Shown piece by piece: positions 47,990 to 58,968 of a DNA stretch of 64,000 nucleotides. The notes below the pieces were generated by a model, which saw nothing but the letters and a program-made list of their open reading frames with translations, ran no database searches and was not told the DNA's origin. The stretch lies in contig MU859187.1 of the NCBI GenBank assembly GCA_033297205.1, forward strand, positions 4,800 to 68,799, in the 5' to 3' direction. The stretch is from Pseudoneurospora amorphoporcata. Lineage: Eukaryota; Ascomycota; Sordariomycetes; Sordariales; Sordariaceae. Position 1 is the stretch's first letter. Each line of letters starts with the position of its first letter. The position numbers and the translations under genes are program-made.

Positions 47990-48437
47990 ATGACCAAGCT
48001 CGGTAACGAGGCCGACTTTGAACAAGCCTGCACCCCCCTGGATTTTACCCCCGGTCTGGCCGATATCCTTACGTCCCCCGCCCCGCCCACCATTAAATTC
48101 TTTAAGTCATTACCGCTCGTCGATTACGATGATACTATTTAGGGCGTTTACGCCCTCCTCTTGGAGAAGCCCGGCTGCCTACCCAAAGTATACATTAGTT
48201 CTGGCACGAGGGAGAAGCATGGCGTAAAGGTACGGATGAGAGATTACGATAGCAGAAAATTGGTCGCGGCACGTACAATTCGCAATCAACAACGGCTACG
48301 CCGTAACCCACCGTAGCTTACTGTGCTGGAGTCCTCACCCCTCCGACACCCTCATGTCCATGCAGCGAGCAACGTCGCCAAGAGGTCAGACTGCCGTCGG
48401 TTTTTGCCAATTCGCTTGCAACACTCTCGAGGTCTGA
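47990..48437 (+). pseudogene. broken gene of a fungal GIY-YIG-like family
   Basis: The plus-strand frame from ATG 47990 reads MTKLGNEADFEQACTPLDF, then FFKSLPLVDYDDTI and a TAG stop (48140-48142). The same frame continues GVYALLLEKPGCLPKVYISS and GTREKHGVKVRMRDYDS to about 48264. It then shifts to another phase, which reads RHVQFAINNGYAVTHRSLLC and WSPHPSDTLMSMQRAT to TGA 48435-48437. The pattern GVY..PG..PKVYI.SGT...GV..R...YD followed by GY..TH..LLCW matches, as I recall, a repeated Sordariomycete family with a GIY-YIG-nuclease-like core. One stop and one frameshift make it a pseudogene. The TAG is consistent with a CAG or CAA-type codon altered by C-to-T. Confidence 0.6.
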
Positions 48438-49579
48438 CGGTGGCTGAAGAAAGGTGAAGCAGATAGCAGTTGGCGACGTGGGCAGCGGTGATAGGTGGTT
48501 TCCTGTTTGTTGCGCAAGTGGAAATTACCTGTCCTCCTGTTTCCGCTCGTTCTTTCTGCTGACGGTCAATCGTGTGCTGCGCAGGAACTGGATGGAAAGA
48601 GCAATCGTTGGGTTGGCGCTGGGCCGAATGGTGTCGTCAGGACGGGAAGGTTGTGGTCGGGGCTGACCGAGAAGATCTGCGGCAAGAGCGGTTCTGAACA
48701 GGAGAGTCAAGCAAGGCAAGGAAGGGACGGTAGGAGAGATGGATGGACCTCGGGATCTCACGAATCATGACGATTTTGTAATGAGGAAGGAGAAGCCATT
48801 GCGAGATCTTGGCAGTTGCGTCGTCTTCACCGGTCGTCGTCTTCCTTGAATCAGGCAAAAAGTTGGGAAGTGGAAGGAACAGCGAGGCACAGTTGCCCCT
48901 GCAGATCTCTCAGCCGCAGCAGGTAGCAACAGATGGATCCTTAACAGTTAACAGGTATGTTCTGCACGTTATCTGCTAAGAGGCTATCCACACCGGCTGT
49001 GTGCCTGTACCCACCCACAGCCCGTGTTTGAGGCTGTTGTGACAACCCATTTCGATGACACCCAAATTTCCATTGTCCATTGTCCAATCCATCTTCACCA
49101 ATTCCACTCTTCAGCTCTCATCAACAAGCGGCCTCATCGACAACATTTCCACGGCGGACACTGGATTTTCTCTCAACCATTTCAATCATTGAGCCCGCAA
49201 CTGCTTCATGATGGTCTTCTCCACAGCCGACACTCCCGTCGGGGTCATGAACTTTTTCTCCGCCTCCACATTTCCACGGAGCCTCGCGACGAATCCATAA
49301 AAGCAACAACTATCCTACACATTCTGAAGCCTACGAGCCGATACCATGTCGACACCACGATTGGCGGCGCAGCTGGCTGGTCATGGAATACCGGGTAGCG
49401 CGGAAATGAAGATCAGGCAGGAGAAGGAGACCGGAAGAAGGAAGCGGAGGATAAAGCTTGAGAATTTCCAAAATATCTTCTCTTCATGGTCAGTATTATC
49501 TACGACTCGATTCCCACGTCTTCTCGTTTGAGAACATCGACATCAACCAACAGACTTTCCCACTAGCCTCCAACGCAAC
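48438..49579. other. intergenic region upstream of the NLR-like gene
   Basis: About 1.1 kb with no recognised gene. The stretch from about 49020 is CA/CT-rich and should contain the promoter and leader of the NLR-like gene; an additional upstream intron cannot be excluded. Confidence 0.5.
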
Positions 49580-52500
49580 ATGGATGAGAAGCAAGCAACC
49601 GCGCGCCGTCCACGGGCCTGCGAAGAACCGGTGTCTGCGACTGGCTTTACGGTTTTGTTTGAGGCCCTGGAGCCTTCGATTGAGTGCGACCTTTCCCCTC
49701 GAGCTCCCCTTGTTTGTGATCTACCCCTAACCTCTACCTCGTCACAGTATTGTGTTTGTACATGGATTCACCGGTCACCCTGAGAAAACATGGACGCACA
49801 AAAAGGGCCGTGTCATGTCGTGGAATGTAGCTCCATCTGACCCCAGCGAGCCTCCCTCCAAGAGACGAAAGACTGCAACCTTCCCTAGATCCTTCGGCTC
49901 GGCAAGAGAGAAACATGCTCCAGTCTATTGGCCTCGCGACCTGCTTCCTGACACCTTGCCGTACGCAAGGATCATGACCTACGGCTACGATACGCGCCTA
50001 CGCCACCCCTTCCAGGGCCAAGGCCCTGCGCCCAAGAGCAGTGTCTACGACATGGCCTGGAACTTTCTTTTGCAGTTGGCAGCCGAACGCCGCGCCAACC
50101 CGTCCAGGCCTCTACTCTTTGTCGCCCACAGTCTGGGTGGTATTCTGGTAAAGGAGGCCCTACGGCGGTCTGAGCGTTGCAAATCCAACCATGCACAATT
50201 GAGGGACGTTTTCACGGCTACCACTGCGCTCATGTTCTTTGGAACCCCCCATGGAGGTACTGACCCTCGGGGAGCCCTGCATAAGCTTATCGAGCGAGCC
50301 ATTCGAGGAATTGGCGTTTCTGTTAACGATAACGTCGTTGACACCCTACTAGGGAAGTCCGACAGACTCGAGGAGCTACGACGCGAGTTCAATCCCATTG
50401 CACAGAATCAAAGATGGGCCATCTATTCTTTCCAGGAGGAACTTGGTGTGCCCTTGCTATTCAACAGAAAGGTGAGCTTACGGTGCCCGCAGAACCCCCA
50501 AGACACCAGCACCATGCTAACCCAACTCAAATCAACAGGCAGTCGAGGATACCGCATCCTGTCTTCTCACTGACTACGAGACAACGCAACACATCAGTCG
50601 CAATCATATGGAGATGTGTCGCTTCAGTGGGCATAACGACACTGAGTATAAGAAAGTGGTTCATGCGATTCAGGACTTGGCAGCCCATGCTTTGGCTAGG
50701 AGTTCGGATACACCGGAAACGGTCTCGCTGGTGGACTCACAGACCACCCTGTCCACCTCCTCGGCAAGGCATCAGCTCACAAAAGAAGACACCAACGCCT
50801 TGATCGAAAAGCTCCGATTCCCGCAGATGGATTCTCGGCAGATGGATGTCAGGCGTGCCCACTCCAAAACTTGCACATGGTTACTCAATTCCACTCGGTA
50901 TCAAAACTGGCTGGATGATAAGTATCTCAGCGACCATTACGGATTTCTGTGGATGAAAGGAAAACCAGGAACTGGGAAGTCAACCATCATGAAGTTTGCT
51001 TATCAAAAATTCCGCGAATCCCGGCTTGGTGATGAAGCAGTTACCATATCTTTCTTCTTCCACGCCAGAGGAACCGAATTGGAGAAATCGACAAACGGCA
51101 TGTATCGCGCCTTGTTGTTTCAGCTGCTAGAAAGCATACCGCATCTCGCATCCATATTTGCGCTCGTCGGCTTGGGATCATCGAGCATCCGCAACGAGAA
51201 TCTCTGGACTTTGGAGTTGCTGGAGCAGCTGTTTGAAAAGGCCGTCGAGTCTCTTGGGACCTTGCCTGTGGTCTGTTTCATCGATGCCCTCGATGAATGC
51301 GAAGAAAGTCAGGTTAGAAAGATGGTGCGATCGCTGGAGCAAACCGTAAAATCGGCAAATCTCTCCGGGTCGAAATTCCGGGTCTTTCTTTCCAGCAGAT
51401 ACTATCCCCACGTCACGATGGGGGTCGGTCTGGAGATTCTCTTGGACAGACAAGAAGGCCACAACCAAGACATTGAGGCGTTTGTTGAAAGCGAGTTGAG
51501 GATTGGGAGAGGTGCTCACGCCGCACAAATCAGAGATGAGTTGAAGGAAAAATCGCAGGGTGTCTTCATGTGGGTGGTCCTCGTAACCGACATCCTAAGC
51601 GCAGAGTTTGACAGAGGTAGCACCCCGCGACAGCTTCGGCAGAAATTGTCGGAAATGCCGGACGATTTGCACCAACTTTTCGGCGACATCATCATGCGTG
51701 ATACACGTAATCAAGACGACTTCATACTCTGCATCCAGTGCTTGTTGTTTGCCCGCGAGCCACTTGACCCGGAGCAGTTCTACTCGACGATGCAAATGGC
51801 CCGCGATGAGGATGTCGCCAAGGACCTCGAGGGAACGTCACCGGAGATGATTGAAAAGTATATCCGAAACGTCTCGAAAGGCATGGCTGAAGTAACAAAG
51901 TCGGAGAGTCCTACTGTCCAGTTCATTCATGAGTCCGTTCGCGATTTCCTTATCAAACGAGACGGCCTCAGAAAGCTTTGGCCCGATCTTAGCCAAAACT
52001 TTGAAGGGGAAGGTCACGACCGGCTGAAGCAGTGCTGTTACCGCGTCCTGATGTTCGATCTCTTAAAGAGTCCGTTGCGCGAGAAAGTCAGGCCTAGTCC
52101 TGCAACTCGGGCAAGTACCGTTGCAGCCAACTGCATGCGCAACCAGGCCAGGAGGCGGTATTCATTGCTCGGCTATGCTGTGCGTAACATTCTTCAGCAC
52201 ACCGAGGCGGCGGAATCAGGCAACGTCGATCAACGGCTATTCATGGAAAACTTTCCTTTGCTCCGCTGGACCTTTTACCATTACGTCTTTGATGGTGTTC
52301 GTGCCAGTCGGTACTCACCCAAGACTAGTTTGCTCTACGTTCTGGCAGAACTGGGTCTCACTACGCTTATCAAGAAATACACCAATCCGCAGGACTGTTT
52401 GGTCATGGAAGGCGGAAACTACCTAACGCCGCTGTTTGCAGCTCTGGTGGCCGGATCTAGACATGAAAGTACGGTCAAGGTTTTGCTGGAGGCTCTCCCC

Positions 52501-53064
52501 AGTCACGGTTGTCCGAAAGGTTCTTCGGCATCATGGTATGAGCATTGGAAGTCGCAGGGCAAGCTTTGCTTCCGCGCAGAAGAGGCCAATAAATCCCCAC
52601 CTGCCTTGTCAATCTCAGCTGCGCCCTTGGAGACGGGCAATGACATTTTGTTCGAATACGACCCGCAACTCGGCAAAGTCGAGGACTTCGTGGAAGGCGG
52701 TTCTCGTGGCTTGGTTCGTGCAGTCTGTATGGGGCGAGCGGACCTTGTGAGACTGTTGATTGAGGGAGGGAGCCATGTCAACATTCACACTCAAAGCGGT
52801 GCAATCCCACTCTGCCTTGCTGCCGCCAAGGGCCATACCGACATTGTTTCGATTCTACTCGAGCACGGAGCTGATACTAAAGCAACGGACAACGAGGGCT
52901 TAACCCCACTGATGTTGGCGACTCGCGGCGGTCACACTGCAGTTGTGTCACTGCTTGACCATAAATCCGTCAAGAGGCCGACAGCGCTTCAATCAGCGGC
53001 GGAAGATGGACATGATGACGAAGTTTCGCTTCTTCTTGACAGGCTACGAAGGCGATGCGGCTGA
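49580..53064 (+). CDS. NLR-like receptor: SesB-type alpha/beta-hydrolase, NACHT, ankyrin repeats
   Basis: Three exons (49580-49683, 49748-50471, 50539-53064) encode 1117 residues. The N-terminal domain is an alpha/beta-hydrolase of the SesB/lipase-like type: IDIVFVHGFTGHPEKTW at 34-50, nucleophile Ser163 in VAHSLGG, and FFGTPHGG from 197. A NACHT-type STAND ATPase follows with Walker A GKPGTGKST (417-425), Walker B VVCFIDALDECEE near 521, and FLSSR. A helical region leads to about three ankyrin repeats at 1005-1117. Fungal proteins of this plan act in heterokaryon incompatibility and innate recognition (family knowledge): ligand sensed by repeats, NACHT oligomerisation, then effector-domain activation. 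Intron 1 (64 bp, unusual GTGCGA donor) is chosen because it alone joins EALEPSID to IVFVHGF; intron 2 is 67 bp. The repeat domain is short compared with many relatives. It faces the giant-protein module tail to tail. Confidence 0.9.
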
Positions 53065-54634
53065 TTGAGCGGTGCGGTCGGACGCCCGCCTTATGCTAGC
53101 TGTTAATGCTGGCAAGACAACCTACCGTCTCAATCCTTTCTGAGTCAAGGGGCGGAGGCAGATGGATAGGACGCTATGAACCGTGACGTATCAGTCAGCG
53201 CAACGGGCTTTGATGGCTGAAAAAAAAAAAATGAGCTATGCAGCAGAAGCTGACTTTCTTGGAGATGTACAATCTATTGCTGGTTTGTCTATGAGCTTAG
53301 GAATCCTGGTATATTGGATCAAATTTGTTTTGAATAGACCGAACAAAGCTCATAATGAGTGGCCACGTGAGACTTGGAAAGCCTTTAACTAACATTAATA
53401 TGACCCATTGAGTCTCGGAAAGAGTATATCCAATTACGCTTTGATCCATCAGACAAACAGTGGAGCCTTCGTTGTGGTCTCGTCGGTTTCCTGGTCGGAA
53501 AGATTAGAGTTCTCGATAATCTGCGGCAGAGGCGGTTCGCGTCTGGATGGAAATTTCATAATGAGAGAGTAAAGGAAGGTACGCTGGGAAGGTGGGGTGG
53601 TTGAGCTGATTTTCTCCAGAGAGAAAAACACTTCCCTGTGTGGTGCCCTTGACACTTCCTTCTGCCGTGTCGTCTTCCATCTCGAGTGAAAGAGGAAGTC
53701 GCGAGGCGGGCGAAGAGGAACGAAGCATGGAACTCAGTTTCCCTCCGGTTGTACATAGCGAGTGGTGGTTGTTAGTGCTGTTAACAAACTACAGTCAAAT
53801 CTTGTGGTCTTGCTGTTAAGCAAACTATTTGACAGAGCCCACTTGTGGGGCGTTTTGGTACCCCACTATACAATGAGACATCCGATTCGCAATGCGTTCC
53901 AAATTTCCACAGCGGCCCGTCACCTGGAATTTTCAATACATGATCTTTCTCCTCTTCACCTTTTTGAACTGCAGTCTAGTTCTAGAATAATGGACAAGAA
54001 GCCTCGTCGACCACTGTTGTCGCTCGCTGGATTTCATCACATTCGCTCTCCCCCGCTTGAGGCCGCGAAGGGCTTCCTGATGCTTTTTTTTTTTTTCCAC
54101 ATCCGATGATCGTGGCGCGATGGTCTCGGTTTGTTGACGGAGATTTCTTGGCTCTTCCTCCTACTCCCGTCCTTCTTGATCTAAGGGTTCCGCCGAGGCG
54201 CACAATAACCCCTACAGGTAAGCAGTGGAAAGCATTCTAGACATGGAGTTGAGATGGTGTTGACGTCTAAGACTCAGTCGCCCTGCGGCTGACCTTTATG
54301 CTAAATAGAGGGGAGATGGAGACCGAGGGCAGACTGCACGCCGGCTACAAGCCTACGGAGTACCGCGAACAAGTCAGGCTGGTACAGGTGTGCACCTTCG
54401 GAATACTCTCACACACATCGATGCGTCCCTATCATGCCTTCGGATCCAAGTTGTGGACGGTCCTTAGACGGATTGTCCATGTTCGGTCTATTTCTACCAA
54501 CAGTTTGGGCAGTAATTTGCGTCGCAAGTTTCAAAGACAACTGGGAGAGGAAGTTTGGGAAAAAAACTAGCACGACAACCTATCCATTCATTTGCGAAAC
54601 TCCAACCAGCCGATACATACCTACCTTACCATCC
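53065..54634. other. convergent intergenic region
   Basis: About 1.6 kb between the 3' ends of the NLR-like gene (+) and the 1238-residue gene (-). Only short, unrecognised open frames are present. An A-run at 53220-53231 and a T-run near 54085-54097 are seen. The stretch could contain lost ankyrin sequence, but no further repeats were readable. Confidence 0.5.
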
Positions 54635-57600
54635 TCAAGCTCCCACCAGAACAACATCTATCACATCAGCAGGGCGCTCAGGTGAAAGCCCCGCATAGTA
54701 GGCTTTTGCAACTGCCTTACACGGCACGCCTTTACCTTTTGCAACATTGTACCGCTTCACGAACACATTGTACAACACCACACTCAACTCGGTCCTCGCC
54801 TCCCATGTGTTTTCCTCTCCGTCGCCCTCCCGTCCCTTCCACTTTCCTATCCAGTTTGCTAGTTTGACGCCGTTACTTCGCCCCTTCTGGCTGCGCGGCT
54901 TGATCTCAATTAACAGCTCCTTCTTAATGTCGGAGTAGCGCAGGCGCGCGTTGAAGCGCAGATTGGACACCATGTGCACATGGGCGTCAACCGGCAGACT
55001 GTTCTCCAACATTGCTGACCGGCCATCAAATTCTGTGAGCGGGATGTCGATGGTCAGTTTCGTCAAGCTGAAGTGCAAGCCCTGTCCAGAGTAAACGATC
55101 GAGAAGATTAGGTCTTGCTTGGTTGCGAGCATTGGAATCTTGTGTACTGCGGGCTCATTGGTTGTTGAAATGTGGTAGTCAAACTCTGGCAGGCCAACTC
55201 GAGGGTCGACCGGCGTTGGTTCCCAGGGAAGTGGAATGTGAGGTCTGGGAATAAGCTCGAAGCCGTCTGAGTCCCAGTCATCGGGGCTGGGACTGGTGCT
55301 CAAGGCTGAGCGGGGAATGTCTTCCCAGGAGAAGGAAGATGACGATTGGGACGGTGAGCGTGGAGGTACGTGTGAAAGAAGAAACTCTAACTGCCTCACT
55401 CTCCGGAAAGCATGGGGTGGTAGGCCAACCGTTCCGCGCTGGATAGCTCGTTGAGCGACGGCTGGAATAAGGGACCGAGTCTTTGGTGGCAGCAATGTGT
55501 TTGCGTCCAACGTGTTGGCAAGGGATGAGGGAGGAGCCTTGCGGTACGACAAGCATCCTGAGATGCTCTCCACCATTGCCATGGTCTCGGCTGTGTTGAA
55601 GGCGTTTGCCTTCATCTGCCCGATTTGCAACTGCCACGAGGGCTCGTTGAGCTGGTAGGCCATCAAAGCAGAAGTGGCGGTCTCGTCGTCATACCATTTC
55701 TTCTTCATCATTTTGTCCAGAGTGGCATGGACATCAGTCGCCAGCTTCTCAACCAACAGCAGCCGAACATCATTCAATCCCTTACCGGATCCCCACACAA
55801 ACACTTGGCTTCTATCTGGAGGGTCGCTTGCATGCTTCAACTTTCCCTTGCCGTCCCGAGACCACTTACACGTGGCCACCGGATGGTTCCTGTCATCGTC
55901 CTTATCTTTTTCCTCGTCGTAAAATGTGTATTGCCTCTTATACGCCACCTCCAGGCCATCCTTTGTCACACTACCCATGGAGAAATACTGCTGATGTGCG
56001 GGCAACTCAAACCGGAGTCCATGCAGTCCCTCTTTCAGAGGCGCGTCACTGAAGAATCCCAGCATGGTTTCTTTATCGATCATGTCGTGCCGCAACAGAT
56101 ACGGATCCCCGCTAGGTGCGCCCGTGACCTCAACCGACACCTTGAGATCCGGGAACTGCGCAGCGACGGCCGACCGGAGATAGAACCCATACCGCGGAAC
56201 GGCAGGATGATGAACCGTGGGATCTGTAAACAAGCGGTTTATGGTCTTCTTGATTGCTCTACGCACCACGTCATCCGTGACGGACGCCTTCTGATCAGCC
56301 AGCCCCGGCCCGCCCTGATGGCCCAAACTTAGCGCACCGTCCACCAGCGCATCGATCCAGTTGTGGTCAACGAAAAAGAACCGCAGGCTCTCGCGGGGCA
56401 CCAGGCTCTGGTCAGGCATGAGGTAGTGCGACGGGACATTGACAAGGTAGTACAGGTCCAAAACGAAGCGGAGGACAATCATCCAGTCTGGCGAACCGGG
56501 ATCGTTGAGCTCGTCGTAGGGCGGCGTGTTCTTGTTTGACTTCCAGCCTCCCCCTTCGTTGTCAGGAGGGGCAAGGCTCTTGGCCACTTCAAAGGCCGCT
56601 TCCTCCACGGCTGCTTCGGTGAAGGGGCTGATGGAGGCGTATGACAAGTCAGGAGGCGAAGCGCTAGCCGGCTGCACCCAGCGGGTCTCGTCGGCGGACC
56701 GCGAGATGGCGATAGTCTCGTTGATCAGGCTGTCAAGAGACTTGACGAGGTCCTCGCGCTTGTAGCTCTGTCGCTGCGTGGCTTGCAGCATCTTCCGCCG
56801 GGCGGTGCTGGTTGCCGGGTGCAGAATCTCGTGGCGCACGCGCGTGAGGGAGATGGTAAAGGCGCGATCGGCTAAAGCTAGCGTACGGCCAAGTGACCAG
56901 GCGGAGGAGAAGGTGATATCCATCATGCCCAGCTCCTCGTCGAAGATGTTGAGGTCGGAGCCGGTGTTGGAGAGCAGATTCCATTTCAAGGGGGCGATAA
57001 GGTTGGGCGTTAGCGGGCCGCGGAAGAGGGCGGCGGTTGTTTCGCCTGTTGGCATGATGGAGCGCACGACGGTGTAGCCGTCTTTAAGCCGGTTGAGCAT
57101 GCGCTTGGCTACATCGTTGAGGTGTTCTTCCGGCTGCAGCGGGATGATGGGCTTGAGCATGCTTGATGTGACGGCTATGTTCTCGAAGGTCTGTTTTACG
57201 TTGAGAGAATTGGGCGGGAGGCAGATGTAGGACCAGCTGTAGAGGGAGATGAGTCCGACACGAGCAGCCTGCTCCGGCGATGAACCCGGTACCGTCTCTG
57301 GGAGAGGTAACGGCTTCAGTGATTCGACATTCTCGAGTGAGACAAGGTGAACGATCATCTGAGAAGCTTTGTCACCGTCGAGGGGCCCGATGCGATTAGC
57401 GACCACGACGCCAAACTCTCGCGTGGTATCGACCTCGTCTGAGTCGGCATTCGCCATATCCGTTGTGTTCATCCGCACGACGTGGGCTAGGAACCGGTGT
57501 CGCGAGATATCTGGATTCCCCGCTACCGGCTGACCATCATCGTCATACTCGGCAAACAAGCGGTTGAACAAAAATGCCTTGGGAAAAATCACGTCCGTAT

Positions 57601-58351
57601 CGGGTTTGCTCGCCGAGTCGACATCGAAGTCGGCGAACGGCACCCCGGCTGTTCCCTCCCCCAATTTGGCGAGGTCACCCAACGGCACGCGGAAGGCCAT
57701 GGACTCCAACTGTTTTGGTGCTTGAGGTTCCTTGGGGCCGAGGCTGGTATGCGCAAAGATTGCCGTCTTCTCGGCGTCGTCCAGACGCAGCTCGTCCGGG
57801 GAGAAGATCAAGAGCGCCATCCACGGCACGCGGTTCCTGGCATAGTCCTTGGGAGGAGGATGGCCCTCGGCTTGATAACTCCCGATGCGCTCCCATGGCA
57901 ACGTGCTGTCGTTGAGGACGATGTGCGGGAGCGTGTCGTGCGTCGCTTCGTGGCCCTGTTCGGGGTAGATGGAGTAGACCGAGTCGGCGGGGAGGTCGAA
58001 TTGCGGGGCGAGGACCTCGAATTTTTGTTCTACTGGTGTTGTTCTGAGGGTCTTGGATGGGTCGTAATCTTTGGGATGGCCTTCCTTGGGCTTGTCTTTC
58101 TCGGGGGGCTTGTCTTCCGAAATGGTTTGCTGAACCTGGATGGTGTACGTGCCGCCTACCAAACCTGGTCGTCGAAAGGAGATAATTTGCTTGGATCCGG
58201 GCTTTGCAAGCTCGTCTTCCTTCACTGCTACTGCTTCGCCATTGTTGAGCTGGCGCTGGATTGCGAGTTGCTTTTGTCTGTTGTGTTGGCGAAAGGCGAG
58301 GTAGCGCCTGGTTGTGGGAGGCTTTCCGAATCGACGGCTTGGAGGTGCCAT
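54635..58351 (-). CDS. giant intronless protein B (1238 residues), uncharacterised
   Basis: One uninterrupted frame from ATG 58351 encodes 1238 residues. There is no signal peptide or obvious membrane segment, and the basic start MAPPSRRFGKPPTTRRYLAF suggests a cytosolic or nuclear protein. Readable motifs are FEVLAPQFDLPADSVYSIYP (111-130), LPHIVLNDSTLPWER (141-155), VPWMALLIFSPDE (175-187), a WKW/WNLLSNTGSDL region in the middle, and KIPMLATKQDLIFSIVY near the end. From memory, the block ordered 'sheet, LPH.VL...TLPWER, PW.ALL.F' occurs in large uncharacterised bacterial proteins encoded beside homologues of the neighbouring 1415-residue gene. This is recall, not a search. Lack of introns over 3.7 kb is unusual for this genome and fits bacterial origin or retention by selection. 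It lies 617 bp downstream of the 1415-residue gene on the same strand. No catalytic motif is recognised and no function is assigned. Confidence 0.9.
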   Translation of the reverse strand: MAPPSRRFGKPPTTRRYLAFRQHNRQKQLAIQRQLNNGEAVAVKEDELAKPGSKQIISFRRPGLVGGTYTIQVQQTISEDKPPEKDKPKEGHPKDYDPSKTLRTTPVEQKFEVLAPQFDLPADSVYSIYPEQGHEATHDTLPHIVLNDSTLPWERIGSYQAEGHPPPKDYARNRVPWMALLIFSPDELRLDDAEKTAIFAHTSLGPKEPQAPKQLESMAFRVPLGDLAKLGEGTAGVPFADFDVDSASKPDTDVIFPKAFLFNRLFAEYDDDGQPVAGNPDISRHRFLAHVVRMNTTDMANADSDEVDTTREFGVVVANRIGPLDGDKASQMIVHLVSLENVESLKPLPLPETVPGSSPEQAARVGLISLYSWSYICLPPNSLNVKQTFENIAVTSSMLKPIIPLQPEEHLNDVAKRMLNRLKDGYTVVRSIMPTGETTAALFRGPLTPNLIAPLKWNLLSNTGSDLNIFDEELGMMDITFSSAWSLGRTLALADRAFTISLTRVRHEILHPATSTARRKMLQATQRQSYKREDLVKSLDSLINETIAISRSADETRWVQPASASPPDLSYASISPFTEAAVEEAAFEVAKSLAPPDNEGGGWKSNKNTPPYDELNDPGSPDWMIVLRFVLDLYYLVNVPSHYLMPDQSLVPRESLRFFFVDHNWIDALVDGALSLGHQGGPGLADQKASVTDDVVRRAIKKTINRLFTDPTVHHPAVPRYGFYLRSAVAAQFPDLKVSVEVTGAPSGDPYLLRHDMIDKETMLGFFSDAPLKEGLHGLRFELPAHQQYFSMGSVTKDGLEVAYKRQYTFYDEEKDKDDDRNHPVATCKWSRDGKGKLKHASDPPDRSQVFVWGSGKGLNDVRLLLVEKLATDVHATLDKMMKKKWYDDETATSALMAYQLNEPSWQLQIGQMKANAFNTAETMAMVESISGCLSYRKAPPSSLANTLDANTLLPPKTRSLIPAVAQRAIQRGTVGLPPHAFRRVRQLEFLLSHVPPRSPSQSSSSFSWEDIPRSALSTSPSPDDWDSDGFELIPRPHIPLPWEPTPVDPRVGLPEFDYHISTTNEPAVHKIPMLATKQDLIFSIVYSGQGLHFSLTKLTIDIPLTEFDGRSAMLENSLPVDAHVHMVSNLRFNARLRYSDIKKELLIEIKPRSQKGRSNGVKLANWIGKWKGREGDGEENTWEARTELSVVLYNVFVKRYNVAKGKGVPCKAVAKAYYAGLSPERPADVIDVVLVGA

Positions 58352-58968
58352 TGTGGCCTATGCAATGGTTCAACTTTGTCCCTTTGCTGGTTGTGTTTGA
58401 AGGGCACAAAAGCGAGAGAGAACTGTTCCCGACAAACTCCAGGTGTTGCTGGAGTGGACGGGAGGCCCATGGGCAGATGGCTCAAATCCGCATCCTTCGA
58501 CCAATGGATGGATGGAGGATTACCCTACCAGGGACCAAGCAGACCGTTGGGTGTTCCTTGCGAGTACCTGTGTCTTTGGAGGTACTTCCACGCCATCTCT
58601 ACCTCCACCAATCGGGCTTTGCGCTCTGCTATCCACAATGAGAGTATGTTGAGATCTAGATTCATCGTCGTCATGTGGCTTTTTCAAGACTATTGTCTGC
58701 ACCCCAATGGCTGGACCGTTGCCATCACATTTCAGCTCCATTCATTCTCTCCCCGTTGCCTTTTACGGAACGATCACCCCAGAAAGGAATGCGCCCCCGT
58801 ACCGGGTAGGGCCCGGCATCTTCAGCCCCCTTTACCCCTTGCTCACCGAGCCCCGATAGACGCATACGCATGTTGGACGCCGATGATACGATAAGTCACG
58901 GCCGCTACTGTACGGCAGACATTTCAGCGACTCAATTTTCCCTACTGGCGATACTCTACCTATTCTAC
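58352..58968. other. spacer between the two giant-protein genes
   Basis: 617 bp between the stop of the 1415-residue gene and the start of the 1238-residue gene, both minus strand. It is long enough for a separate promoter, so the two are probably separate transcripts rather than one. No ORF or RNA gene is supported. Confidence 0.6.

Noticed and set aside
57497..58894. 465-codon plus-strand frame opposite giant gene B
   Set aside because: Antisense shadow; the minus strand carries the coherent 1238-residue frame.
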